64,000 nucleotides of DNA from Aurantimonas coralicida DSM 14790 (GTDB lineage Bacteria > Pseudomonadota > Alphaproteobacteria > Rhizobiales > Rhizobiaceae): the NCBI RefSeq assembly GCF_000421645.1, contig NZ_ATXK01000001.1, positions 496,001 through 560,000 of the forward strand, written 5' to 3'. The position numbers and the translations under genes were made by a program. The notes below the pieces were generated by a model. It worked only from the letters and a program-made list of their open reading frames with translations, did no database searches and was not told where the DNA came from. Below are positions 43,612-55,033 of the stretch, in pieces (the first letter of the stretch is position 1; the number at the start of each line of letters is the position of its first letter).

Positions 43612-45140
43612 TGGACATCCGCGCCGCGGAAATTTCCGCAATCCTCAAGGACCAGATCAAGAACTTCGGTTCCGAGGCGGAAGTCTCGGAAGTCGGACAG
43701 GTTCTGTCGGTCGGTGATGGTATCGCCCGCGTCTACGGGCTCGACAACTGCCAGGCTGGCGAGATGGTCGAGTTCCCCGGTGGCATTCAGGGCATGGCTC
43801 TGAACCTTGAAGCCGACAATGTCGGCGTCGTCATCTTCGGCTCGGACCGGGCCATCAAGGAAGGCGACACCGTCAAGCGCACCGGCAACATCGTGGAAGT
43901 GCCGGTCGGCAAGGGCCTTCTGGGCCGCGTGGTCGATGGTCTCGGCAACCCGATCGACGGCAAGGGCCCGATCGAGTCCACCGAGCGCCGCCGCGTCGAC
44001 GTCAAGGCGCCGGGCATCATCCCGCGCAAATCCGTGCACGAGCCGATGTCGACGGGCCTCAAGTCCATCGACGCTCTGATCCCGATCGGCCGCGGCCAGC
44101 GCGAGCTCGTCATCGGTGACCGTCAGACCGGCAAAACCGCCATCATTCTGGACACCTTCCTGAACCAGAAACCGGCGCATGACGAAGACCGCGAAGCCGA
44201 CAAGCTCTACTGCATCTACGTCGCCGTCGGCCAGAAGCGCTCGACCGTCGCGCAGTTCGTTCGCACGCTCGAAGAGCGCGGTGCGATGGAGTATTCGGTG
44301 GTCATCGCCGCCACCGCGTCCGACCCGGCACCGATGCAGTACATCGCGCCGTTCACCGGCTGTGCCATCGGCGAGTTCTTCCGCGACAACGCGATGCACG
44401 CCGTGATCGCCTATGACGATCTGTCCAAGCAGGCCGTCTCCTATCGCCAGATGTCGCTGCTGCTGCGCCGCCCGCCGGGCCGCGAAGCCTATCCGGGCGA
44501 CGTCTTCTACCTGCATTCGCGCCTGCTGGAGCGTGCCGCCAAGCTCAATGACGAGCTGGGCGCAGGTTCCCTCACCGCACTGCCGGTCATCGAGACCCAG
44601 GCCGGCGACGTGTCGGCCTACATTCCGACCAACGTGATCTCGATCACCGACGGCCAGATCTTCCTCGAGACCACGCTGTTCTTCCAGGGCGTCCGCCCGG
44701 CAGTGAACGTCGGCCTTTCGGTGTCGCGCGTTGGTTCGTCGGCGCAGATCAAGGCGATGAAGCAGGTTGCCGGTTCGATCAAGGGCGAGCTCGCACAGTA
44801 CCGCGAGATGGCGGCCTTTGCGCAGTTCGGCTCCGATCTCGATGCCGCAACCCAACGTCTTCTCAACCGCGGTGCGCGCCTGACGGAACTGCTCAAGCAG
44901 CCGCAGTTCTCGCCGCTGAAGACCGAAGAGCAGGTCGCGGTGATCTTCGCCGGCACCCAGGGCTATCTCGACAAGCTCCGGGTCGACCAGGTCGGCGAGT
45001 TCGAAGAGGGTCTGCTGAATTCGCTGCGCAGCGAGCACAAGGCCGTTCTCGACCAGATCGCCACCGAAAAGGCGCTCTCGGACGACCTCCGCGCCAAGCT
45101 GAAGTCGGCGATCGACAGCTTCGCCAAGAACTTCGCCTGA
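43611..45140 (+). CDS. atpA: ATP synthase F1 subunit alpha
   Basis: 509 residues, complete. Walker [10 protein letters not shown] (about residues 170-178), regulatory nucleotide site, and the sequences [23 protein letters not shown] and [16 protein letters not shown] are as expected. Forms the alpha3beta3 head with AtpD; binds non-catalytic nucleotide. Overlaps atpH by one base (TGATG), indicating translational coupling. Confidence 0.99.
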   Translation: MDIRAAEISAILKDQIKNFGSEAEVSEVGQVLSVGDGIARVYGLDNCQAGEMVEFPGGIQGMALNLEADNVGVVIFGSDRAIKEGDTVKRTGNIVEVPVGKGLLGRVVDGLGNPIDGKGPIESTERRRVDVKAPGIIPRKSVHEPMSTGLKSIDALIPIGRGQRELVIGDRQTGKTAIILDTFLNQKPAHDEDREADKLYCIYVAVGQKRSTVAQFVRTLEERGAMEYSVVIAATASDPAPMQYIAPFTGCAIGEFFRDNAMHAVIAYDDLSKQAVSYRQMSLLLRRPPGREAYPGDVFYLHSRLLERAAKLNDELGAGSLTALPVIETQAGDVSAYIPTNVISITDGQIFLETTLFFQGVRPAVNVGLSVSRVGSSAQIKAMKQVAGSIKGELAQYREMAAFAQFGSDLDAATQRLLNRGARLTELLKQPQFSPLKTEEQVAVIFAGTQGYLDKLRVDQVGEFEEGLLNSLRSEHKAVLDQIATEKALSDDLRAKLKSAIDSFAKNFA

Positions 45141-45207
45141 GCCAGAAAACCTGCCTGAGCTTCGCCCATTGGGGCGAAGCCAAGCCAGCGGGAGATAGCG
45201 CCAAGCC

Positions 45208-46077
45208 ATGGCATCCCTGAAGGATCTGCGGAACCGCATCGCGTCGGTGAAGTCCACGCAGAAGATCACCAAGGCCATGCAGATGGTCGCGGCGGCCAAG
45301 CTGCGCCGGGCGGAAGAGGCAGCGCAGGCCGCGCGGCCCTATGCCGACCGCATGGCAGCGGTCCTCGCCAACATTTCCGGCGCCATGGAGGGCGATGGTC
45401 CTCCGTTGATGGTCGGGAACGGCAAGGACGATGTCCATCTGCTCGTCGTCTGCACGGCTGATCGCGGCCTGTGCGGCGGTTTCAACTCGTCCATCGTCAA
45501 GCTGGCCCGCTCGCATCAGCGCGAGCTGGAGGCGGCCGGCAAGACCGTGAAGTTCATGGTCGTCGGCAAGAAGGGCTGGGACCAGATGCGCCGCGATCTG
45601 GCCTCCAAGGTCATCGAGCGCACTGACCTTCGCGAAGCCAAGCGTGTCGGCTTCGAGCACGCCGAGGAGATCGGCCAGACAATCATCGATCTCTACGAAA
45701 AGGGCGAGTTCGACGTCTGCTCGGTGTTCTACTCCGCGTTCCAGAACGTCGTGACGCAGATCCCGACGCGTCAGCGCCTGATTCCCGCATCGGTCGATAC
45801 CGGCGCCGAAGAGAACGTCTCCACGATCTACGAGTACGAGCCTGAGCCGGGCGAGATCCTCGAGGACCTCATCCCGCGCAACATCAAGATTCAGGTCCTG
45901 CATGCATTGCTGGAGAACGCGGCATCCGAACAGGGTGCGCGGATGTCGGCGATGGACAACGCCACGCGCAACGCCGGGGACATGATCGACCGTCTGTCGG
46001 TCTCCTACAACCGGCAGCGTCAGGCGCAGATCACGACGGAACTGGTCGAAATCATTTCGGGCGCCGAGGCGCTCTAG
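45208..46077 (+). CDS. atpG: ATP synthase F1 subunit gamma
   Basis: 289 residues. Rotor shaft subunit, with the N-terminal helix [35 protein letters not shown] and C-terminal helix [39 protein letters not shown] that form the coiled coil, and the central [12 protein letters not shown] motif. Third gene of the operon; 67 bases follow atpA. GGGAGATAG precedes the ATG. Confidence 0.99.
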   Translation: MASLKDLRNRIASVKSTQKITKAMQMVAAAKLRRAEEAAQAARPYADRMAAVLANISGAMEGDGPPLMVGNGKDDVHLLVVCTADRGLCGGFNSSIVKLARSHQRELEAAGKTVKFMVVGKKGWDQMRRDLASKVIERTDLREAKRVGFEHAEEIGQTIIDLYEKGEFDVCSVFYSAFQNVVTQIPTRQRLIPASVDTGAEENVSTIYEYEPEPGEILEDLIPRNIKIQVLHALLENAASEQGARMSAMDNATRNAGDMIDRLSVSYNRQRQAQITTELVEIISGAEAL

Positions 46078-47553
<1,476 letters not shown>

Positions 47554-47657
47554 GCCTGAACGACCGAACTGAAGGAAAGCGGGCAGCGTCCGCTTTCCCC
47601 ATTCCATGAAGTGCTCTGCCGCCATTGTCGGTGCGGAGCCAGACAGGCAAGCGACAG

Positions 47658-48062
47658 ATGGCTGACAGCTTCCAGTTCGAACTCGTCTCTCCCGAGCAGC
47701 TGCTCCTGTCGGAAGCAGTGACGGCGGTCAACGTGCCCGGCGCCGAAGGCTATTTCACGGTCATGGCGCATCATGCGCCGGTCATGACGACGTTGAAGCC
47801 GGGTGTCGTCGTTGCGACTCTCGAAGGCGGCGCGGAACAGCGGATCTTCGTTCTCGGCGGCTTCGCTGACGTCAACGAGAATGGCTTCACCCTGCTGGCC
47901 GAGCGTGCGACCCCGGTCGACCAGCTCGACAGTGCCGAGCTCGACGGCCAGATCCGCGACGCGGAAGAGGATGTCGCCGACGCCGTCACCCCGGAGGCGA
48001 AGGCCAAGGCGCAGCATTCCCTCGCGCAGCTTCGCGAAGCTCGGACCGCCGCCGGCGTCTGA
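47658..48062 (+). CDS. atpC: ATP synthase F1 subunit epsilon
   Basis: 134 residues. N-terminal beta sandwich (FQFELVSPEQLLLSEAVTAVNVPGAEGYFTVMAHHAPVMTTL) and C-terminal helical hairpin (residues about 88-130), which can inhibit ATP hydrolysis. The ATG before ADSFQFEL is the family start; an upstream GTG or ATG adds eleven residues. Last gene of the operon, followed by a terminator. Confidence 0.97.
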   Translation: MADSFQFELVSPEQLLLSEAVTAVNVPGAEGYFTVMAHHAPVMTTLKPGVVVATLEGGAEQRIFVLGGFADVNENGFTLLAERATPVDQLDSAELDGQIRDAEEDVADAVTPEAKAKAQHSLAQLREARTAAGV

Positions 48063-48085
48063 CGGCGACGACCAATTGATCGACA

Positions 48086-48114
48086 AAGGCCGGCTCTCAG
48101 CCGGCCTTTTTTTA
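48086..48114 (+). terminator. Rho-independent terminator of the atpHAGDC operon
   Basis: AAAGGCCGGCT (48086-48096) pairs with AGCCGGCCTTT (48100-48110) around CTC, followed by four more T. It may also act weakly for the convergent rppH. Confidence 0.9.
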
Positions 48115-48162
48115 TGGCGTGTCGGCCCCGCGCTTTCCACGGCGCCGGTCACACGAGCCGAT

Positions 48163-48675
48163 TCAGGCGGTGAAATCGCGGAACGCCTCGAAGACCCGGC
48201 CGTATACGTCGCGCTTGAAGGGGACGATCAGCTCGAAGACCTCGCTTGCCGGCTTCCAGGCCCAGTCGTCGAACTCGGCGGCGTGCCCATCAGGCGGCGG
48301 ATTGATGGAGATCTCGCTTTCGTGGCCTTCGAAGCGGAATGCGAACCAGCGCTGGGTCTGGCCGCGATAGCGCCCCTTGAACGCGACGCCCACGAGCTGG
48401 GGCGGCAGATCGTAGTCGATCCAGTCCGGAGCCTCATGGAGCAGCGAGACCGATCGCATGCCCGTTTCCTCGAAGAGTTCGCGTTTCGCCGCTGGCAGGG
48501 GCTCCTCGTCCTTGTCGATGCCCCCTTGGGGCATCTGCCACAGTTGCGACGCGCCGGACATCTCGCCTTGGTCCTCGATCAACCGCCGGCCAACCCAGAC
48601 GAGCCCTTCCTTGTTCAGCACCATGATCCCGACGCAGGGTCGGTAGGGCAGGTTCTCGAATTCGATAGGCTTCAT
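48163..48675 (-). CDS. rppH: RNA pyrophosphohydrolase
   Basis: 170 residues, Nudix hydrolase. The Nudix box [23 protein letters not shown] (about residues 52-74) has all required Glu and Arg. MPQGGID and [12 protein letters not shown] context are typical of RppH, which removes pyrophosphate from 5' triphosphate RNA and triggers decay; the family also hydrolyses dinucleoside polyphosphates (IalA, in Bartonella). Last gene of a minus-strand cluster starting from rsfS. Confidence 0.94.
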   Translation of the reverse strand: MKPIEFENLPYRPCVGIMVLNKEGLVWVGRRLIEDQGEMSGASQLWQMPQGGIDKDEEPLPAAKRELFEETGMRSVSLLHEAPDWIDYDLPPQLVGVAFKGRYRGQTQRWFAFRFEGHESEISINPPPDGHAAEFDDWAWKPASEVFELIVPFKRDVYGRVFEAFRDFTA

Positions 48676-48820
48676 CGTTCACCAGTGTTCGTTTGGCGGG
48701 AGCCATCGCTCCCCTCCCCTGCGATTATCGGGCAGGGTGCCATGCGAACAAGGGGAGCCGAGCCGAGCCGTGCGACGAACCCGTGAGTGCCACTCACCGC
48801 AGGCAGTCGAATCAACCGCG

Positions 48821-49966
48821 TCAGCGACGCTCGGGATCGTTGGCGAGGGCCGACAGGGGCACGATCTCGATCCCGCGTCCGCGTGCCTCGCCGATCCACT
48901 TCGCAATGGTGGCGACACTGACATCAAAGGCCGACGCAACGCCGATCGCGGTCCCTTCGGCGCGGGCGATCCGCTCCAGCGTGTCGAGCTGACTGCGGAT
49001 ATCCGCCGGATCCTGCGATCGGTCGATCGACAGGTCCGACACCGCCGCGGGCACGCTCTGCAGTTGCGCGGTGTCGGCCGCCACCGAACGCAGGGACGAC
49101 GCGTCGTCGAAGAACATCAGGCCACGCCGGCCGAGTTCGGCGATCAACGGCTCCATGGCGGCGGGCTCGGCGACGAAGCGCCCACCCATGTAATTCATGA
49201 TGCCGACATAGTTGGTGATGGTCGCAAGAGAGGCGTGGAGCGCGCTCAGGTCGCCGGCAGCGGCATCGTCGACAGTGAGCGTGTCCTCGCCCGGATCGAC
49301 CTGCGGATAGCCGACAGGCTCCAGTGGCACCTGCAGAACCAGCTCATGGCCGCTGCGACGGGCCTCCTGCATCCACCGATCGAGACTGTTGCCGGATGGC
49401 GAAAAGCCGAATGTCACTCCGGGCGGCAGCGACTCGATGGCGTTCATCGTCCCCGTCTGGCTGATGCCAAGGCCACCCACGACGATGGCAATGCGCGTTC
49501 CGGGCTTTCCGCTCCAGGCCCCGGCGTAGACATCGTAGGGGCGCCGCCCGTCCGGCGCGCGCGCGGGCAGCGGCCCATAGGCGCTGTCTTCGATGAGCGC
49601 ATCGTCGGGCATGTGGGCGGTACTGGGGTTCTGACGGAGCGACTGCGGATCCTCGACGCGAAAGCCGACACCGCCACGCGGTGGCGGTGCGGTATCCGAG
49701 CCGGAAATCACTACAGGGAGCTGTTCGCGCACGACAGGCGCCGGGCGCGCAGCAACGACGGTCGGGGCAGGTTCAGACGATGCCGCGACGGCAAAGCGAT
49801 CCACCATCCGCGGTTCGGGTTGGCCGAACAGGGCGATGGCGGCGGAGCCGGCAATGATCGTCGTCGCCGCGCAGGCGAACCCAATGGTCGCGCCCGACAG
49901 CCGGCGCCGCCGGATCACGCCGTCGTCGAGGTCGAGACCGAGAGGCTGATAAAGGGGACCGCGCAT
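48821..49966 (-). CDS. Divergent polysaccharide deacetylase family protein (YibQ-like)
   Basis: 381 residues. One N-terminal transmembrane helix (about residues 27-48) anchors a periplasmic domain of the divergent polysaccharide deacetylase family: IAIVVGGLGISQTGTMNAIESLPPGVTFGFSPSG, HELVLQVPLEP, MNYMGGRF and FFDDASS. Metal ligands differ from classical NodB deacetylases, so activity is uncertain. Genes of this family commonly follow envC and ctpA, as here, pointing to peptidoglycan or envelope remodelling during division. Confidence 0.92.
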   Translation of the reverse strand: MRGPLYQPLGLDLDDGVIRRRRLSGATIGFACAATTIIAGSAAIALFGQPEPRMVDRFAVAASSEPAPTVVAARPAPVVREQLPVVISGSDTAPPPRGGVGFRVEDPQSLRQNPSTAHMPDDALIEDSAYGPLPARAPDGRRPYDVYAGAWSGKPGTRIAIVVGGLGISQTGTMNAIESLPPGVTFGFSPSGNSLDRWMQEARRSGHELVLQVPLEPVGYPQVDPGEDTLTVDDAAAGDLSALHASLATITNYVGIMNYMGGRFVAEPAAMEPLIAELGRRGLMFFDDASSLRSVAADTAQLQSVPAAVSDLSIDRSQDPADIRSQLDTLERIARAEGTAIGVASAFDVSVATIAKWIGEARGRGIEIVPLSALANDPERR

Positions 49967-50047
49967 TGATCTCGTTTAGCGAGCCAAGCTGGAACGGGGC
50001 TCGCGGGACGTAGCAGGACTACTGACCATCAGGCGATAGATAGCAGA

Positions 50048-50078
50048 AGGCCCGGCCGTCCAAGGGACGACCGGGCCT
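50048..50078 (-). terminator. Hairpin downstream of ctpA
   Basis: AGGCCCGGCCGTCC (50048-50061) pairs with GGACGACCGGGCCT (50065-50078) with a single mismatch and an AAG loop. The minus-strand T run after it is short (TTCTGCT), so termination may be partial before the deacetylase gene. Confidence 0.6.
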
Positions 50079-50112
50079 GTATTTCACCGGATCGCTGGAG
50101 GCAACGACCGGA

Positions 50113-51453
50113 TCAGTTGGCCGCGTTGGCTTCCTGCTTGGGCGGGAACATCGCGTTCGACTTCACGCCGTTCAGAAGATCGAGGGCATACTGCAGCTGC
50201 AGATCGTCCTCTTCCTCCGGCGGCACGTAGTCGAGCGAACCGGAGCCCTCGTCGGTCTCCTCGTTGCCGGTGATGTGGCCACGCAGGGAGGATTCGCCCC
50301 GCGTCAGGTCGTCCTCGGCATCGAGGCCCATCTGCTCGCGGATTTCCGGCGGCAGCGGCTGCTCGACGGTGATGTCCGGATCGATGCCGCGACCCTGGAT
50401 CGAGCGGCCGGACGGCGTGTAGTAGAGCGCCGTCGTCAGCCGCAAAGCACCGTTGGCACCAAGCGGGATGATGGTCTGCACGGAGCCCTTGCCGAAGGAA
50501 CGCGAGCCGACGATCGTTGCGCGGCGCTGGTCCTGCAGGGCACCCGCGACGATCTCCGAGGCCGACGCCGAACCGCCATTGACCAGGACGACGAGCGGCT
50601 TGCCGTCGATCTCGTCACCCGAGCGCGCGTTGTAGCGGCGGGTCTCATCGGCGTTACGACCACGGGTCGACACGATCTCGCCCTTGCCGAGGAACGCATC
50701 GGACACCGAAACGGCCTCGTCCAGAAGGCCACCCGGATTGCGCCGCATGTCGAGAATGTAGCCCTTCACCTTGTCGGCGCCGATCTTCTCCTCGATGTCG
50801 GCGATGGATTCTTCCAGGCCGACCGTCGTCTGCTCGTTGAACTTCATCAGCTTGATGTAGCCGATGTCACCCTTCACCGAGTGGCGCACCGACGGCACCT
50901 TGATCTCGTCGCGCGTCACGGTCAGGCGTACCGGCTTATTGGCGCCTTCCCGGATGATGACCAGATCGACGCTGGTGCCGATGTCGCCCTTCATCCGGTC
51001 GACCGCTTCGCCGAGCGTCAGTCCGCGAACCTGCTCGCCGTCGATCTCGGCGATGAGGTCGCCGGCCAGGATGCCGGCCTTGTCGGCAGGCGTACCGTCG
51101 AAGGGAGAAACGACCTTCACCAGCTCGTCTTCCATGGTGACTTCGATACCAAGGCCACCGAACTGGCCACGGGTCTCGGTCCGCATGTCGGCGGCCTGCT
51201 CGGCGTTCATGTAGCTCGAATGCGGATCGAGCGACGTCAGCATGCCGTTGATCGCCGTCTCGACCAGCTTCTGGTCGTCCGGTTCATCGACATACTGGGC
51301 GCGAACCCGTTCGAACACGTCGCCGAAGATCGCGAGCTGCCGATAGGTGTCGGAACCTGCAGCATTCGCAGCACCGGCGTTCTGACCGACCACGGTCATT
51401 GCCGTTGCCCCCATCAGCGCCCCGGCAAAGAGTATCGAGAGCTTACGAATCAT
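50113..51453 (-). CDS. ctpA: Carboxy-terminal processing protease, S41 family
   Basis: 446 residues. Signal peptide (MIRKLSILFAGALMGATAMTVVG), PDZ domain (about 90-165, LVKVVSPFDGTPADKAGILAGDLIAEIDG) and S41 catalytic domain with the nucleophile Ser in NGGSASASEIVAGALQ and the Lys base in SRSFGKGSVQ. CtpA proteases trim exported proteins and control peptidoglycan hydrolases; an adjacent envC gene fits this. The gene overlaps the end of envC by 11 bases, so the two are translationally linked. The acidic C-terminal tail is variable. Confidence 0.95.
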   Translation of the reverse strand: MIRKLSILFAGALMGATAMTVVGQNAGAANAAGSDTYRQLAIFGDVFERVRAQYVDEPDDQKLVETAINGMLTSLDPHSSYMNAEQAADMRTETRGQFGGLGIEVTMEDELVKVVSPFDGTPADKAGILAGDLIAEIDGEQVRGLTLGEAVDRMKGDIGTSVDLVIIREGANKPVRLTVTRDEIKVPSVRHSVKGDIGYIKLMKFNEQTTVGLEESIADIEEKIGADKVKGYILDMRRNPGGLLDEAVSVSDAFLGKGEIVSTRGRNADETRRYNARSGDEIDGKPLVVLVNGGSASASEIVAGALQDQRRATIVGSRSFGKGSVQTIIPLGANGALRLTTALYYTPSGRSIQGRGIDPDITVEQPLPPEIREQMGLDAEDDLTRGESSLRGHITGNEETDEGSGSLDYVPPEEEDDLQLQYALDLLNGVKSNAMFPPKQEANAAN

Positions 51454-53239
51454 TCCTCGTCCTTCCAGAGGGTTGGTCGATCCACCAAGGTGACGGATCC
51501 ACCGGCTTTCCGTCCTTTCGGAACTCGACGTAGAGCGCGGGCTCCGAGACACCGAATTCGGCAACTGCAATACTCGCCAGGCGCTTGGCCCCCATCGTCG
51601 CGACAGGTTCCCCGGCCGACACGAACGAGCCCGGTTCCACATCGATCCGGGCCATTCCGGCCAAGACCACATGATAGCCGTCGCCCGCATCAAGGATCAA
51701 TAGTTGCCCGTAGGAACGGAAGGGTCCGGCGTAGAGCACATTCGCGTCTGCGGGGGCGGTGACGACGTCCTGCGCGCGGGCAGCGAATGATGCTCCGGTG
51801 GTTTCGCGGCCGATGTCGTCCTTCTCCCCGAATCCGATGAGCTGCTTGCCAGCTACCGGCCTCGACAATCGTTTTTTCATTGTCGAAAATGCGGCGGATG
51901 GCGCAAGTCGCGGCGCCTGACGGCGAAGTGACGCAATATCATAGCGTCCCGCGGACGACGGCCGGGCGACCTTGTCCGCGGACGTATCGAGCGCGGCAAC
52001 CTCGACCGCCTCTTCGGCGTCCGGGTTCGAAGCGTCTGCGGCCGCTGTCTCCGTGTCAGCATCGGAGGACGTCTCGGCGGATGCGAGGGCAGGACCGTCC
52101 TGCGGCGCTTCGTCGCCAGGAAGCGGCACATCCGCCTGTGCAGTCACCAATGCCTCAGGATCGCCATCCGCGCCGATGCGCGCCGTTCGCCGCGTCTCGA
52201 TGACGTCCTGCTCGCGTTCCAGCCGTTCGGCCTCCAGCCGGGTCGCCTGGCTGCGGGCCTCGGCCTCGGCTGCGACACGTGCCAGTTCTCGCGCTTTTTC
52301 CTGCGCAGCGCGACGCTCCGCTTCCGCCGCTTCGGTCGCCCTCGCCTGTTCGACATCGGCCTGCAGCGAGGCGATGAGATCCTTGAGATCGGTTGCCTTC
52401 GCCGCGAGATCGGCGGCACGCGCTGCTTCGGCTGCGCGACGATCGCGATTGGCCGCTTCCAGCCGCTGCTTTTCGGCGATCAGCCGTTCCAGCCGCTGCT
52501 CTTCCTTCCGATGGCGCGTGAGCTGTTCGGCGAAGCGCTGCTTCTCAGCGGAGATCTCGGCCCGCACGGATGCCAGCCGCTCCAGATCAGCGACCAGGGC
52601 GGTGGTCTGCTCGTGGATGGCCGGGACCACCGCGCCCAGCAGAATGGCACTGCGGACCGAGCCGAGTGCGTCGTTCGGCTTCACCAGCAACGCGGGGGGC
52701 GGCTTGCGTCCCATTCTCTCGAGCGCCGCCAGAACCTGTGCCAGAAGACCGCGGCGCTCGCGCAGCGACGCCTTGATCGTTCCCTCCTCGGTTGCCAGCC
52801 TGTCAACGCGCTCTTTCGTCGCCGCGATCTCCCGGCTGATACCCTTCTGGGCCTCGGCGGCCGAAATCATGGCAGCGCGAACACGACCCTGATCCTCGGA
52901 CAGCGCGGCGATCTCCGCATCCAGCGACCTGATGGTCTCTTCCGACAGTTCGATGCTTTGCGACAGGGCGACGAGGTCGGCGGCAGTCTGGCGTCGCTGA
53001 CGTTCCAGGACGTCGGAACTCGCCGGTTCGACCGAGCCGACCGCCATTGGATCGAGGTCCGAACGATCCGGCGAGGCTGCGCCATCTTCCGACAGAGCCA
53101 AGGATGGCAGCGGATGCAGCGCAGTCATGGCGCACAGCAGGGCAGCAGTGATGCGCCACCGCCGGTGTCTGCGTCCGTCGCCGCCTGTCCGCCCGTTGAT
53201 CAAGACCGCCCTTTCCCGTGCAAATCGCAGGGATGTCAT
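51443..53239 (-). CDS. envC: Murein hydrolase activator EnvC family protein
   Basis: About 598 residues. A membrane or signal segment near residues 30-50 (ITAALLCAMTALHPLPSLALS) is followed by a long coiled coil (about 75-330, rich in Ala, Glu and Arg), an acidic linker and a C-terminal M23/LytM-like domain (VTAPADANVLYAGPFRSYGQLLILDAGDGYHVVLAGM). The zinc-binding His pair of active LytM enzymes is not complete, as in EnvC, which activates amidases instead of cutting. It should act at division. Start uncertain among two or three ATGs; none has a good ribosome binding site. Confidence 0.92.
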   Translation of the reverse strand: MTSLRFARERAVLINGRTGGDGRRHRRWRITAALLCAMTALHPLPSLALSEDGAASPDRSDLDPMAVGSVEPASSDVLERQRRQTAADLVALSQSIELSEETIRSLDAEIAALSEDQGRVRAAMISAAEAQKGISREIAATKERVDRLATEEGTIKASLRERRGLLAQVLAALERMGRKPPPALLVKPNDALGSVRSAILLGAVVPAIHEQTTALVADLERLASVRAEISAEKQRFAEQLTRHRKEEQRLERLIAEKQRLEAANRDRRAAEAARAADLAAKATDLKDLIASLQADVEQARATEAAEAERRAAQEKARELARVAAEAEARSQATRLEAERLEREQDVIETRRTARIGADGDPEALVTAQADVPLPGDEAPQDGPALASAETSSDADTETAAADASNPDAEEAVEVAALDTSADKVARPSSAGRYDIASLRRQAPRLAPSAAFSTMKKRLSRPVAGKQLIGFGEKDDIGRETTGASFAARAQDVVTAPADANVLYAGPFRSYGQLLILDAGDGYHVVLAGMARIDVEPGSFVSAGEPVATMGAKRLASIAVAEFGVSEPALYVEFRKDGKPVDPSPWWIDQPSGRTRNDS

Positions 53240-53408
53240 AGCTGATTTGGAGGATAGAATCAGGCCGTTAACAAGCAATCAACCATCGTCGGACGACAGG
53301 CTGCGAACGCCACCGTGCGGGCATATCCACAATCTTGGCTCGCACCTCCCGGCAGCTCCGGTTGAAGCCCCCCGGACCGCATCTCTCGTGCCTCTCCTGC
53401 CCCGAAGA

Positions 53409-53891
53409 TCAGCTCCGGTGGTAGGGATGGCCCGCCAGGATGGTCGCCGCGCGGTAAAGCTGCTCGGCGATGAGAATGCGCGCGATCTGATGGGGATAAG
53501 TCAGGCGGCCGAGCGACAGCGTCAGATCGGCCGATGATCGGAGGGCCTCGTCATGACCGTCGGGACCGCCGATGAGGACCGCAGCGTCGCGCCGTCCCGC
53601 ATCGCGAAAATCAGCCAATGCTGCTGCGAACTCTTCCGACGAAAGCGTTCGCCCCCTTTCGTCGAGAACGATCCGCACACTTGCCTCCGCCAAGGGCGCA
53701 ATCAGCCGCGCCGCCTCGTCGCGCTTGCGTTCGGCCGTCGTGGACAGACGCGATTCGGGGAACTCGGAAAGGCCGGCATAGTCCAGCCCCAGCGCTCCGC
53801 CCGTCTTCTTGAGGCGATCGAGGTAGCGATCCGCGAGCTCACGCTCGGGACCGACCTTCATCCGACCGATGGCCGCAATGGTCAGCCGCAT
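53409..53891 (-). CDS. rlmH: 23S rRNA (pseudouridine-1915-N3)-methyltransferase
   Basis: 160 residues, SPOUT methyltransferase. Knotted C-terminal motifs VLIGGPDGHDEAL and LSLGRLTYPHQIARILIAEQLYRAATILAGHPYH are diagnostic. It methylates pseudouridine 1915 in helix 69 of assembled 70S ribosomes. Adjacent to rsfS, another ribosome-acting gene, the widespread order. Confidence 0.97.
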   Translation of the reverse strand: MRLTIAAIGRMKVGPERELADRYLDRLKKTGGALGLDYAGLSEFPESRLSTTAERKRDEAARLIAPLAEASVRIVLDERGRTLSSEEFAAALADFRDAGRRDAAVLIGGPDGHDEALRSSADLTLSLGRLTYPHQIARILIAEQLYRAATILAGHPYHRS

Positions 53892-53975
53892 CGCCCGAGC
53901 TCCTTCTCGGCCGAAGCCTGCTCATCTTTATGTTCTGGCCTCGGGCAGCCTCGCCGCCGCGGTCCAGAAACTGCG

Positions 53976-53995
53976 GCGTCCCCTTCGGGGGACGC
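53976..53995. other. Stable TTCG-capped hairpin between rsfS and rlmH
   Basis: GCGTCCCC (53976-53983) and GGGGACGC (53988-53995) pair perfectly around TTCG. It lies in the rsfS-rlmH spacer. On the transcribed (minus) strand the loop is CGAA. No T run follows, so it is more likely an RNA stability or processing element than a terminator. Confidence 0.5.
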
Positions 53996-54003
53996 GCAGG
54001 GCT

Positions 54004-54429
54004 CTAGTGTACCGTCGAATCTCCAGCGTCGCCGACCGTCCACATCTTCTCGATATTGTAGAAGCTGCGGACTTCGGGACGGAAGATATGGACGATGATG
54101 TCGCCCGTATCGATCAGTACCCAGTCGCCATTCTGCAGGCCTTCCACCTTCATTTCGGACCCGAAGCCTTGCTGCTTGAGGTCGCGAAGGAGGTTGCCGG
54201 CGACGGCGCTGACATGACGGTTCGACCGACCGGAGACGATCACCATGTGATCGGCCAGTGCGGACTTGCCCTGCATGTCGATGGAGACGATGTCTTCGCC
54301 CTTCGAATCTTCCAGACTCGAGGTGACGAGTTCGATTGCGGACCGGCCAACCGTAGCATCGGTGGCGGGCGCGTCAGAAGGAGAGGTCTCGAAGACGTCC
54401 TTCGTTTCAGCCGCAGGTCTCAGTGTCAA
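54004..54429 (-). CDS. rsfS: Ribosomal silencing factor RsfS
   Basis: 141 residues (RsfS/Iojap). Binds uL14 on the large subunit and blocks subunit joining when nutrients are low. SLEDSKGEDIVSIDMQGKSALADHMVIVSGRSNRHVSA and NGDWVLIDTGDIIVHIFRPEVRSFYNIEKMW are family signatures. The N-terminal 28 residues are unconserved. The start is TTG, with AAGGG just upstream; an internal ATG is not available before the conserved domain. In most relatives nadD and proA precede this gene; here prfC lies upstream on the other strand. Confidence 0.95.
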   Translation of the reverse strand: MTLRPAAETKDVFETSPSDAPATDATVGRSAIELVTSSLEDSKGEDIVSIDMQGKSALADHMVIVSGRSNRHVSAVAGNLLRDLKQQGFGSEMKVEGLQNGDWVLIDTGDIIVHIFRPEVRSFYNIEKMWTVGDAGDSTVH

Positions 54430-55033
54430 TTTCCCTTTCCACGGGCGCGGACCAGAGTCCCGATTGGCCCTGATCAGGTCTCATGTAGGCAGCCATCCGT
54501 GTCCGTTTCAAGACATCGGGCGCAATCAGCACAACTCCCGTTGCGGCAACAGCACAACGCAACACGGGTGCCAGCTCGTTCTCTGTCCCGGGTAGCAACG
54601 CGCCCGATCATTCGCTGTGTTTATGCGGGGCGACTGGGCGCACCCTAACGCACTACTGCACCCCATGGCCGGCACACCGCAGAACGAGCGACAGCGGAGC
54701 CGGGATACGCCTGCGCCCCGGTTGGCAGGGCCCGAACTATCGCCGACCTCGCAATCCTTCCATGACGACCCGTCCTGCCCTGCGGCTATCAGGCAATCGG
54801 CACGAGACCGATTGGAATTCCGCCACCGATACCTGCGCACCGATGCAGCGGGCGTGCAATTTGCACCGAAAGCGACTATCTGGCGGCATGCAGTTGCAGG
54901 AGCGCGCCACCGGCGACGTTCCGCGGGCAGAACCGAAGGGCGATCCGGCGTCCCGACGCGAGTGACCGCCAACCGGCGTTTGCCCCGCCGCCGCATGGCG
55001 CGGCAACACCATTTCGATCTGGAGAAGTTTCTC
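54430..55033. other. Long divergent intergenic region between rsfS and prfC
   Basis: About 600 bases. No protein domain or RNA gene recognised in any frame. It must contain the promoters for the rsfS cluster and prfC. Confidence 0.45.

Noticed and set aside
54617-55033. N-terminal extension of prfC by about 139 codons
   Set aside because: Arg-rich and unlike any RF3; the GTG at 55034 has a good ribosome binding site and gives the normal length.
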